From Sabethes cyaneus (taxonomy: Eukaryota; Arthropoda; Insecta; Diptera; Culicidae), in NCBI RefSeq assembly GCF_943734655.1, contig NC_071353.1:140963907-141027906 (forward strand): 64,000 bases of DNA, given 5' to 3'. The notes below the pieces were generated by a model. The model ran no database searches. It had not been told where the DNA came from and saw only the letters and a program-made list of their open reading frames with translations. Positions 45,801-57,800 of this stretch are shown one piece after another. Positions within the stretch are counted from its first letter, which is position 1. Each line of letters starts with the position of its first letter. Both the position numbers and the translations under genes were made by a program.

Positions 45801-48800
45801 CTTTCTCGACTTATTTTGAGTTTGTTTGGATTTTTATTGATTTTTTTTTTTGGTTTGGCTAGGATCTTCTTGAATTTTTCTTGAAATTTGACTTTTTTTA
45901 CTATTTTTGAATTTTTCTTAACTTTTTTACAAAGTTTTTCAAAAGTTTCCTGCCGGTTGTGGACTTTTTGAAACTATTTTATGTGCCTTTTTAGGTTTCT
46001 CTAGAAAACTTTCTCTAACATTTTCGTTTTTGAAACTCCGACTTTATGATGTTTTTTTTAGAATTGAATGAACTATTTTTTAACCTTTCAAGTTTAGTCT
46101 TACCTTATTTTGAACTTGTTTAAACTTATGTTGCTTATTTCATAAGTTTTTCAGCTTCTGCTGGGCTATTCGAATTAGAACTTGATAAAATTTTGATTGG
46201 ATTCCCAGGGCTTTGCACTATGGGTCAGAAATTAAAATTCCGAGACAAAAATATTTACCGTCAATCGGGATGTCTCAGCTCAATGTGGTCTACGGCAACT
46301 TTTTGAATGAAAAAATGATACATCTTTTGAAGGGATCGTCCAATATTTAGGTGTAACAACAATTTAAGTAATAACTTTTTGAGTAATTTTTTTTTCGATA
46401 TCGGACCAAAGTGCACGGATAACATTTTAAATATATCGAATATATTTCGTCGCACAGCTTGACAAATGCTTCAATATCCATGTTCTCAATGTTTTTGTAA
46501 TGGAAAACACCCATAGGTTAGAAGAAAGTTTATTTTTTATTTTTGTCGCGAAATTCCAACTCCTGCCCCCAGTGAATGATGTTTCCAGGCATTCTCTGAA
46601 ATGAACATTTGGACAGATAGCTTCAACAATTCCCTACAATGGGTATAAAATGGGGAAGGCAAACGAGAAAGCGACCAACATAGCTTTTGCCAGCCCAAAC
46701 TTCTACCTAGCGCCTCCACGCGGCCATACCCTGTAATACTCTATTAAGTAGCTAAGCTAGGGGGTGCGACGCTGCGTGGTTCCCAGAGGCCAGACCTCAA
46801 AAGGTTTTGTGTATTCGGCTGAGCCACCCGGCCTTGGTAGCAGGTAAGCCTAATATGTTATTTTAATTATTTGTTTCCTTTTAGCTCATCAAGCACCTCC
46901 TACTGTACGATTAAAACTTTGGCCGTAACAAGATAATACACATGGATATCAGGGATATGGAAAAAATTAAATTAATTATTGGATATTAGATGCACTGATG
47001 GAAATTCAAATGACGCAATTCTATTTCACGCGACGGATTGCTGGTGAGATTGTTCTATTTTTGCATATATATACGCAATATATACTATATATACAGTTTA
47101 TTATTGAATAAACTGCCTTGCCCCACTACCATGATATACTCTGTTTTCCTGTAACGTCTATGAAGGTACTATGGGTTCCCTGCACTTTCAAAAGTAGATG
47201 CTACACTAACATTCCTTTCCCTGCGGTTGTTCGGACGTAGCCAGCTATATAATGCGATTATATAGCCACCTACGATGTGTGCAGCCACATATGCTAATGC
47301 TTCAACAATTCACTACAAATTGCTATGCAAATTAATTGCAACTATTTGCAGATGGCTAACATATTCGGATTTGTCGTCAGGCGGTTTTTAACCTAAAATC
47401 AATTACATCTTATCAATTTAATACAGATAAAACAAAACAGTCTTCAGCAAAAATATTCCTCTTTTATGTGCAAAATGCTTTCTAGAACATCACATTGAGC
47501 TACCTGTTGAAATAAACATGTTACAAGAAGAAGTGTGATTTGAGGGATCGTTTATAAACAAAGATCTATAGCTGAAAATGAGTAAACGGTAGAAATTTGA
47601 TATATTCAGAAAAAATACTTGAAATTGGTTTATCTTTAAAATTTTGAAACCAAAAAGGTGAAGAAAAAATTTACTCAAAAATGTATTACTTAAATTGTTG
47701 TTAAGGTAACACCTAAATATTGGACGACCCCTTCAAAAAATGCATCATCTTTTCGATCAAAAAGTTGCCGAACACCACACTGAGCTGAGACATCCCGTTT
47801 AACCCGTTAGGGTTTTTTCTGATAATTTTGAACATTTTTTTCCATGTTCTAGTTTTCACTTTTGGTGGAACTTATCGATTTTTAACATTGCATTGAACAT
47901 TTTTCGATTGTCATTGGATTTTTCTTGATTTCTTGATTGTTATGGAACATTGTTAGATTTTGCTGACCTGTTTTGTCTGTTTTTAAACTGTTTCTGCTCT
48001 ATCGTTGATCTTTGATTTTTGTGTTGTTTCGGATTTTTATTTTTGAGTTTTTCTAAAAGTTCTTTCTGTTTCTTTAAAACGTGTTTTGCAGTTTAATTCT
48101 ACTTTAATTGTAGTTTTTGTTACTTTCCTATTATATTTTTGATTTTTCGGACTTCTATTCACCTTGTTTTTTAACTTTGTGATTTTTACTTGACATTTTG
48201 TACAACTTTAGGATTGTTTTCGATTATTTTGGTAAATTTTTACAGCTGGCTGTGTTCTTTTGGTCTTTTTCTGGATTTTTTCTGCTCTTTGACTTTTGAA
48301 TTTGTTTTAGATTTTATTTTCATTTTTTCGAAACTTCGTTAGTCTTTTCAAACTTGTTTTGAACCATTTTTAAAATTTTGGATTTTGAAACATTGTACAG
48401 CTTTTAATACTCTTGATGATCGTTTTCTAAATTTTTTTCTTACGTTTTCAGACAATTAAACTGCAGTTACATCAACGGTATTTTTCATTTGATTTCGGTA
48501 AAGATAAAATTTCGCGAGATCTCGCACAACCTTATTTAAATTTTTTTTTGGTATTTTTCATGCTTGATATTTTGGTGTTTTCGGTGTCCATGTATTTATA
48601 TGTTTAGACTTGAATATCCCATCTCTTAAATGTTGTGAAGTAATTTATATATTATACCGCAAGAATATATAATCCAAGTATTTCAGGTACTAACACTGTT
48701 AGGCTGCTGATATTCGCTTCGTTGCATTCAAATTCATGCATCGTACGCGAATCGTACTAAGAATGAGCAACACAGCTTGTGTTCAACGGATGAGTCAGTA

Positions 48801-51800
48801 GCGTCGATACGCTGACACGTTCATGATGCTTCATGTAAGGGGGAAATACACACGAGCGAAAACAAGCTAACTTCGGCTTTTCATCGCATCAGGCACGATT
48901 CATTCAAATCTTGAGGTAGAGGATGTGGGTTCGAAGGCGAACACATCGCATCGCATCGCATCGCATCGTAGCGCTTCGCTTCGCGAATCGATCGAGTATT
49001 CGCCGTGAATGGAAAAAAGCAAAGAAAAAAGCAAACGTTTGCGATGGTAGTGAATCGCGCAGAATAAAGGGTGCAGGTAAAGTTCGGTGCACAAAAACCA
49101 TGCCAGATTGCCAGCTGGCAGCGGTGGATTGCCTCTCTCTCAGGTTTAGACTGGGTCGAAGGATTCCAAATTCTAAACTTTTGTACGCGGACTCAAATAA
49201 ATCAATATTTAACAAATTCGAGTATTCAAGGCCTCCTTAAGGGGGATTTTTCGATTTTCTCGGACATCACTTAGGCAATTGCAAATTATTTTTAAAGTTT
49301 TTGTCACCTCCTCCTTGGGAATTGGCTTAAAAAATCGGGGGACAAAAAAATAATTTGTAGGATATGTGTTAATTTTTTTTAAATCAATTGTCTGTGGACG
49401 CTACAGCGTGAAAAGCTCGAAAATTGAGTGTACGAGTTTAGTTTACGCACGGAACAGAAGTGGAAATCCTAATGAAATTTCCGAAAATCGTCCAAAAATA
49501 ATTTTTTCCGTTTTACCTTTGTTATAATATATAACAAAGGTTTAGAAATTGGTCGAAAAACGCGAAATAGAACCAAGGCCCGGAGGGCCAAGTGTCATAT
49601 ACCAATCGATAGGGTTCGACGAATTGAGCAATGTCTGTATGTGTGTGTGTATGTGTGTATGTATGTGTGTGCAGCTCATTTTCTATCGCCTGTTTCACGG
49701 AAATGGCTGAACCGATTCATCCGCTATTACTTTTGTTTGAAAGGTATTTATGCCTAGTATATCACCATTCAGTTGCTTCGTGGTACGACGTTTCGTTTAA
49801 AAGTTATAGGCAAAAATGTGAAAACTACGTGACACGGTTTTTTCCAGAACTACACAACCAATTTTAATGATCTTAGTACCAAATGAAAGCTCTTGCTATC
49901 TCTAAACTTTTTACCAAGTTTCATCGAAAACAAATATGTAGTTTAAAAGTTACGCTTAAAAAACAACTTTTGACAAGGTCCAAATGATCGCCTGTTTCTC
50001 AGAGATGGCCAAACCGATTTATGCGCTATTAGTCTCATTTGAAAGGTAATATAGCCGGATAGATCACTATTGAATTGTTTTTTGATTGGACGTTTAGTTT
50101 GAAAGTTATAAGCAACCGTATACACCACACCAAAATTATCTATAATTTATAATGATTTTAACCAAGTTAATTTGCCTAATTTCAATTATTTTAATGTCAA
50201 ACGAGAGGTTTTGATACTACGAATATATATGCAAAATTTCACAAGAATTGGTTTTTCCGGTCAAAAGATATTAACCCTCGAATACTCGTGCTAACTTTTG
50301 TAACACAGTTTATCGCGCGCACAATAGCCCAAAACCATAGAAAACGTGCGCGCTAGATTTTTGACTAGGAAAACTTGGTTTTAAGTTTATCAAACCTTTG
50401 GAAGAGTTTTTTAAAAATGAATGCTCTATCGTCTGGTAGCATTTAACATTTGACTAATCCCCCTAAAAGTAAAATAAAAAAAATATTTTTCTTCAGTTTC
50501 AATATAACACATTGATGTGTTCTGCAAAGTTTTAGAGCATATTATTACAAGAAATTTTGCTGAAGACAGTAACCCTCTATCTCTTCAGCGAAGATAGAGA
50601 AATCTCATTTATTGTAAATGCACTTGTAAAATCAGTTTTTCTATTTCGGCTCTTTTTGTAATTGTTGTATGACTTTTTCATGTATTAGAAAGTTGTACAA
50701 ATAGTAAAAATACACAACTTTACTGAATGTAGTATACCTCTACGTCTGCTTGTTTAGGGTCTGTAGAACTTTGATTATAAAAAACACCCTAATTTTGACT
50801 CCGAATTATTCGACTACCAACAGACGGCTACATTTTAAACATTTTACATTTGCTGATAGTTTTGCTGCATACAGACATCATTTTTCTATATGAAGAAACG
50901 AGATAAAATGCCAGTTGAGGCCAATTGCGGTACACCTCACATGCTGCTTACTTCGTTTCTGTGATTTTCTGTCGGTTTATGCTGATCTGTTTTCCTAACA
51001 ATTTAAAGTATTAATGCATCGAATAATTCTGACATTTTGGTCACAACAAGTTTATTGAAGAATATAAGTCAGTTGAACAATGATTTGAAACTATATAACA
51101 ATATGGCATTCAAAAACCTAGACATGTTGTACAAAATACAGCAGCGTGAGTAACCGATTGATGAAAAATTGATGAAATTTATTCAAGAAAACTTTATTGA
51201 TGTGAACCAAATAGAATGGCATTACAGGAAATTATGCATAGTTCAAAAACCTATAAACTAGACCTTTACTACGCAATGTATATGTTAAAGAATAATATTT
51301 CTTCTTACAACTTAATTTTACTTGCACTTACCCACAGTAGTAACAACTTACTCAGCAATTTCATGAGAAAAGGAACTATCAAAATTTATAAGTGCTACCA
51401 ATAGATGAATTATTTTCCAAAGACGGGTCGATTTCTATCTCAAATAGAAAGTAAGACCTATAACAAAGGTTCCTTTCACCACTAGGTGGATTAAATCAGG
51501 TTTTTACCTTTGTTATACTATATAACAAAGGTTTAGAAATTGGTCGAAAAACACGAAATTGATCCAAGGCCCGGAGGGCCGAGTCACATGTACCAATCGA
51601 TAGGGTTCGACGAACTGAGCAATGTCTGTGTGTGTGTGTATGTATGTGTGTATGTGTGTATGTGTGTATGTGTGTTCGCTCCGAATTTTCTATCGCCTGT
51701 TACTCGGCGATGGCTGAACCGATTCGACCGCTATTACTTTTGTTTGAAAGGTATTATTGCCTAGTATATCACTATTAAATGGTTTCGTGGTCTGACTTTT

Positions 51801-54800
51801 CGTTTGAAAGTTATAAGCAAAAATGTGAAAACAACGTAACACGGTTTTCTCCGGAACCACGCAACCAATTTTAACGATATTAGTACCAAACGAAAGTTCT
51901 TACTATTACTAAACATTTTGCTAAGTTTTATTGAAAACGGACAAGCAGTTTAAAAGTTAGCCTTGAAAAACTTGTTTTGACTAGGTACAAATGAACGCCT
52001 GTTTCTCAGAGATGGCCAAACCGATTTACACGCTATTAGTTTCGTTTGGCAGGTAATATAGCCGGATAAATCACTATTGAATGGTTTTCTGATTGGACGT
52101 TTAATTTGAAAGTTATGAGCAATCGAATACACCACACCAAAATTAACAATAATTTATAATGATTTTAACCAAGATAATTTGCCTAATTTCAATTATTTTA
52201 GTATCAAACGAGAGGTTTTCACACTACGAATATATATGCAAAATTACATAAGAATTGGTTTTACCGGTCAAAAGATATTAACCCTCGAACACTCGCGCCA
52301 ACTTTTATAACACGGTTACTTGCGCGCACAATAGCCCAAAACCAAAGAAAACGTGCGCACTAGAGTTTTGACTGGGAAAACTTGGTTCTAAGTTTATCGA
52401 ACCTTTGGAAGAGTTTCTTAAAATTGAAAGCTCTATCGTCTGGTAGAATTTGAATTTTGAATAATCCCCCTAAAAGTGAAATAAAAAAAATATTTTCCTT
52501 CAGTTTCAATATAACACATTGATGTGTTCTGCAAAGTTTTAGAGCATATTATTACAATAAATTTTGCTGAAGACAGTAACCTTCTATCTCTTCAACGAAG
52601 AGATCTTATTTATTGTATATGAATTTGAAAAATCAGTTTTTCTATTTTAGCTCTTTTTGTAATTGTTGTATGACTTTTTCATGTATTACAAAGTTGTATA
52701 AATAATAAAAATACACAACTTTGCTGAACATAGTATACCTCTATGTTTCCTTGTTTACGAACTGTAGAACTTTGATTATAAAAAATACCCTGATTTTGAC
52801 CCCGAATTACTCGACTACCAACAGACGGATACATTTTAAACATTTTACATTTGCTGGTAGTTTGGCTTCACACAGACACCATTTTTCCATATGAAGAAAC
52901 GAAAGAAAATTCCAGTTGGGGCCAATTGCGGTACACCTCACATGCTACTTGCTTCGTTTCTGTGATGTCGGTTTATGCTAATCTATTTTCCTAACAATTT
53001 AAAGTAATAATGCATTGAATAATTCTCACATTTTGCTCATAACAAGTTTATTGAAGAATATACGTTAGTATATACGTAATATACGATTTGTAACTATATA
53101 ACATTATGGCATTCAAAAACCTACACATGGTGTACAAAATACAACAACGTGAGTAACCGCAGGTTAATAAAAATTGACGAAATTTATTCGAGAAAACTTT
53201 ATTGTTGTGAATCAAATAGAATGGCATTACAGGAAATTATGCATAGTTCAAAAACTTATAAACTAGACCTTTACTACGCAATGCATATGTTAAAGAATAA
53301 TATTTCATCTTACAACTCACTTTTACTTGGACTTACCCTCATTAGTAACAACTTACTCAGCAATTTCATGAGAAAAGGAACTATCAAAATTTATAAGTGC
53401 TTCTATTTGGTTCAAATTTTGTAAACTTATTTAATTTCCAAAAACTTCATGTAAGCCAAACATGTCGATTTCTATCTCAAATAGCAAGTAAGATCGTATA
53501 ACAAAGGTTCCTTTCACCACTAGGTGGATTAAATCAGGTTTTTTCCTTTTTTTTTGTAGATTTTTGCATGGAAAATAATAACGTATGTATTAAAGCCAAG
53601 CCAGCGCACTAGAGAGAAAAAAAGACGAAGCAAAACTTTCAATGAGAGTGCGCTTTCATTAGATGGTTTTGAATACTCAACTGTAGTGACATATCATATC
53701 AGATACAGGTTTTACACACAATGATGTATTCGGAAAACTATTTTGTAGCGTTATTTAAGAAATAATCAAGATTTTCCAAATGCTATCTTTCTCGTTCGCA
53801 CAAATGCCGTTTGATGCTAGCGCTGCCTCGGCTTTAAAAGCTAGAATAGATTTGGTTTTCACGTTTAAACTTTACCTAACTTTACCTTTAGGCTCATTGG
53901 ATTTCATTGTATATTTACTAAAAACTTGAAATTTTATTACTAAATGTGCCACTACTGGTACGCTTACCCTACTATTTTGAAAATGCAGGAATTTGAAATT
54001 TCAGGAACTAAGCATATAATAAAACAAATATTTTTAATGAAAATCTAACTATTAACATGGGACAGAACACACTTCGTTCTTAAAAAACATAAAAAATATT
54101 TTCCTTTTTAGCAACCGGTTTGGGATAAACAGTTGCCCATCGGCGGGGTTATGCCCAACTGTAAACTCAATAAAATGTAAATAACTTTTTTTAAGCAGCC
54201 CAGTGAAAATGTTATTTGAAAAGCTATCACAGAAACTTTCACAGCGATGGAAAACTCAAATGAAACGAATGTACGAATGGCAAATCTAGAAAACTGTTTT
54301 GTCGCATGGAAATATTTTTTACCCTTTTGTTATGTGCTAATGTGGCGAGTGAAAATGGTCTTTAAACATTTTTCGTGAATGCCTGCAAATTTTATCACGG
54401 AATTGCACAGAAAAGCGCAAGGTCAGGTTGAACATTATCAAAACGTACTATAGTCGTAGACTACGAAAACAAAAGTAAATTAGTATTACCGACTATTTTA
54501 AATTTACTGAAAGGACTAAATATTATTTCATAAAGATCTTGCTACATATTTCTTTACAATACAACTTTTAGATACATAAAAATGTGTATCCTGTATCCGA
54601 GAATATATTTTTCGCTCTTTGTATTTATCTAATTAGCTAACGTTTTGATTTAGCGGGTTAGCTGGTAGCGAAGCTGAAATTTCGGTTAGCGGTGCCCACC
54701 TCTGCTCATATGTAAAGCCCAGAAGACGTAGTCCTTTTAATATACACGACAAACTTATTGAACAATTTAGTCACTCTGCAAATAATAGACACGTTACCGT

Positions 54801-57800
54801 CAGCGCTAGCCAACAGAACAATCTATATGAAGCGACCGCATATGATCGCCTCGCAATCGCATCGCTTCTCATCACGTTGCTTCGCATCGCCTGTGAGTCA
54901 ATTAGGATCACATCTATACTGAAGCGAATCATTGCCGAATGTTCGACGCTTATTTGTAAAAGAAAACAAATCGCTGAATGGAAAGACAATGCAGAAGAGG
55001 GATAAAATAAAAATCACTTGTTTCGTTCCCTATGCACATACGTTCGTCACCGATGAGGCAAGCGAGTGTATATGTAAAAGGTTAGCACGGTGCGAATGAT
55101 ACGCGCAGCGATTTTTGGTTCACAGGAGAAATCAGCAGCCTAACAGTCTAACAGTCGAACTGAAAAAGTAACATGAGTGTTGCTTTTTTGTCGATTCTTT
55201 ATAATAAACTTGATATCCGATAGCGTATTTGCTTATTTCGTAAAATTGTTAATTCATCATCGCGATGATTCAAAATGAAAGCTATTCGTGTTGGATTGCA
55301 TAGCTTGCGATCAATCCGTGCATAAAAAAGCGTGAGTTTTGATTTGCTGTTCTGTCACACTCATAAAAAAAATTCTCAGTTAGAAAAAAATTTCCAGGAA
55401 ACTTGACGTTTTGGAATCACCTTCGAGAGTGTTTTCAACCGAATCAGTACTTTTATCGATAAACACCGCGTGTTAATTTAGGCTCAGGGTTTTTTGTTAT
55501 TTCCTTTACTTTTCTAAGTTTACCAGACGTTCCAATGGTATTCCAATGAAATAAAATCAGTCATGAGTGAACTTTTCAGAAGCACCTATTCCCTTATTAT
55601 CTCTACAGATAGATCTCTACATGGAGGAGAGATAATATGGGTAAATTTCTATATCAGCTGTTGGGTTTTCAATAATGCAAAGTAAGAAGCCACCACAATG
55701 AAGCTTTAATGACAAACTTTAGCGAAATGCTTTACTAGTTCGACTTATTATCGTCTACAATGATACTAGCTGAGCACTCCAGATTCCTAACGGTTGGCAA
55801 CTCCTGAAGAATTATTTTCGAAAGCAGCAAACCTGGCAGAAGAGAGAAGCTCTAAAGTAAAGAGCATGCACAAGACGGGATTCAAAAAAACTAGTAAACA
55901 CTCACTTGTCAGAATCTTACCATAAGTGAAGCGACTCTATCAAATCACTTAAATGACGACCACTAGAGCATAATGTTCTACATCGTAATTTAGAGCAGAG
56001 AAATAATTGCTATCCAACAGTATATTATATCTAATATTTGCAGCAAAACTACAACTTTTAATAACTTTTAATAATGCACTTAATACGTAATAGCGCCAGT
56101 ATTACAAACAAATGAAACAGTTTTCAACCGTTGCATGCTTATCCACCCCGCCAAGCTTATCACTTCATTTGATGTGTACAAGCAAATTAATATTCAATTA
56201 ATTAAGCATTAATCCAAATTGATCGAGCGAGAATTGTAATATAAACGCAACCACTCGTCCCAAACATGTTGACCCGGCGATGTCAAATTAATGTCATTCA
56301 ACATTCCCCCAAGGAAGCTGCTCGCCGCACATGTTGACACTCACAAATAACACACACAAAAAAAAACAAAAAACAAGAAAAAAAGCGTCCCACTTCAACA
56401 CTCACCTGCAACGCTCATATTGCCGACACCGTGGGCGAGTTTAAATTCCGGTGCATCGCCGGAAATCTCGCACCGATACGAACCGCTCGATTTGATGTTA
56501 AGCTGCTGCAGCTGGATGCTGCACATGAAGCGATTGCAGAAATGTACCGGCGATTTCCGCACCACCGTCACGCCGTCCACCGGGAATATCATCACGTTCT
56601 GCTCCATCATCGGCGAGTACCTGTGGAGTGAAACGACAGACAATATATATATGTAGGTAGGTATGTCGGTATGTATCCCGTTGTCGTCGACCGGCGATAT
56701 GTCCGTTGCAAAGACGAACGAGCAATTATCGGAAGAATCCAATCACGGTATAAATTCGACATTAGGCTTAAACTCCAACCATGTGTCATCGTGCTTTCCG
56801 TACCGGGCCGGGACTGGTTCTATCGTTTCTAAACGGACTAGATAGATAGATAGCTAGATGCGCATACCTGAAGAACTCTCGCTCATCTTTGTACCACTTG
56901 ACCGAATTGAGCTTGTGCGTGCCCATATCGTAGCTGCAGGACAGTGTCGGTGTATCGCGAACGTCCACCACGTCCGGCACGATGATTTCCGTCAGTTGCA
57001 GCGTTCGGATGAGTTTGAAATCTGCAGAATGCATAGAAGAAAGAGGGTTAGGGTTAGTGGTATATGCGAATCAAAATCGTAAACATTCAGACGTGGAGCA
57101 AGGTGATCGGTGTGGGCGAGGTGGGCGAAAGGGTTAGTTCAAATGGGCACCACCGTGACATGTCCGCAGGCGGCTTGTCATGCGGTAAGAATCTTCGACA
57201 TTTCGGAACTCATTAGTCGAAGGCAGGCAAATATTGGCGGTAGACTGTCGGTTAGGTTTGTACGCAGATAGCAAGCTAGCCATTACTGGTAGCCTGACAA
57301 GGAGGCCATCGTTTATGAAAGAACGCATGTTGTTCGTAAACAGCTTGTTTTGGATTTTGTAATTAAATTCTGTTTTGCACGGAGATTGGTTTTTAAGTAA
57401 GCAATTTGGACTCTTTGTAGACTTTATTGTAGAAGTTGTTTTCAATTTACTATGATTAGAATTACGTGGAAAACTATAAGTCTATTCCATATTATGAAAA
57501 GAGTATATTATTATGTACAAAGCAACGACACTAATTACCATGCGTTGCCGTCGAAGTCAATAAAAATGGAGACGCTTGTTTACTCGCAAAAATCTACGTG
57601 CTATCATACAATTTACAAGTTCTGATTTTTGCCATGCAACTTATTTTTATATAAAATACCAATTGAACGAGAACTTTAATCATGGATTAGATTCTACAAA
57701 TATTTTTTTTTAAAAAAAGCACATTAGGAATAAAACATATTTTTAAATTTTCCAGTCCAGCTCGGACGTCCACACGCACGTTCATCACATAGTTGCAAAA

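Larger units (their letters stand above)
48696..55146. repeat. 6.45-kb interval bounded by exact 16-bp inverted repeats
   Basis: CTGTTAGGCTGCTGAT at 48,696-48,711 is exactly inverted at 55,131-55,146. Each end has a CGCATCGC-rich stretch about 250 bp inside (48,945 and 54,850). The 2-kb tandem duplication lies in the middle. The similarity of the arms does not extend beyond the 16 bp in a simple way, and the target duplication is uncertain. It may be one large element or two related short ones. Confidence 0.4.
28581..56405 (-). other. Intron 3 of the Beat-like gene, 27.8 kb, packed with mobile elements
   Basis: The intron runs from the strong donor GTGAGT at 56,405 to the acceptor at 28,581 and divides the codon of Val166 between the two Ig domains. 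It holds an RTE ORF, LINE fragments, a SINE, three foldback elements, MITEs and a 2-kb tandem duplication. The parts 28,582-29,936 and 53,545-56,405 show no recognisable feature. Confidence 0.85.

Noticed and set aside
51216..53424. Duplicated short frame MALQEIMHSSKTYKLDLYYA as a real small gene pair
   Set aside because: It is conserved only as part of a whole 2-kb duplicated unit. There is no sign by eye that codon positions are better kept than the surroundings.
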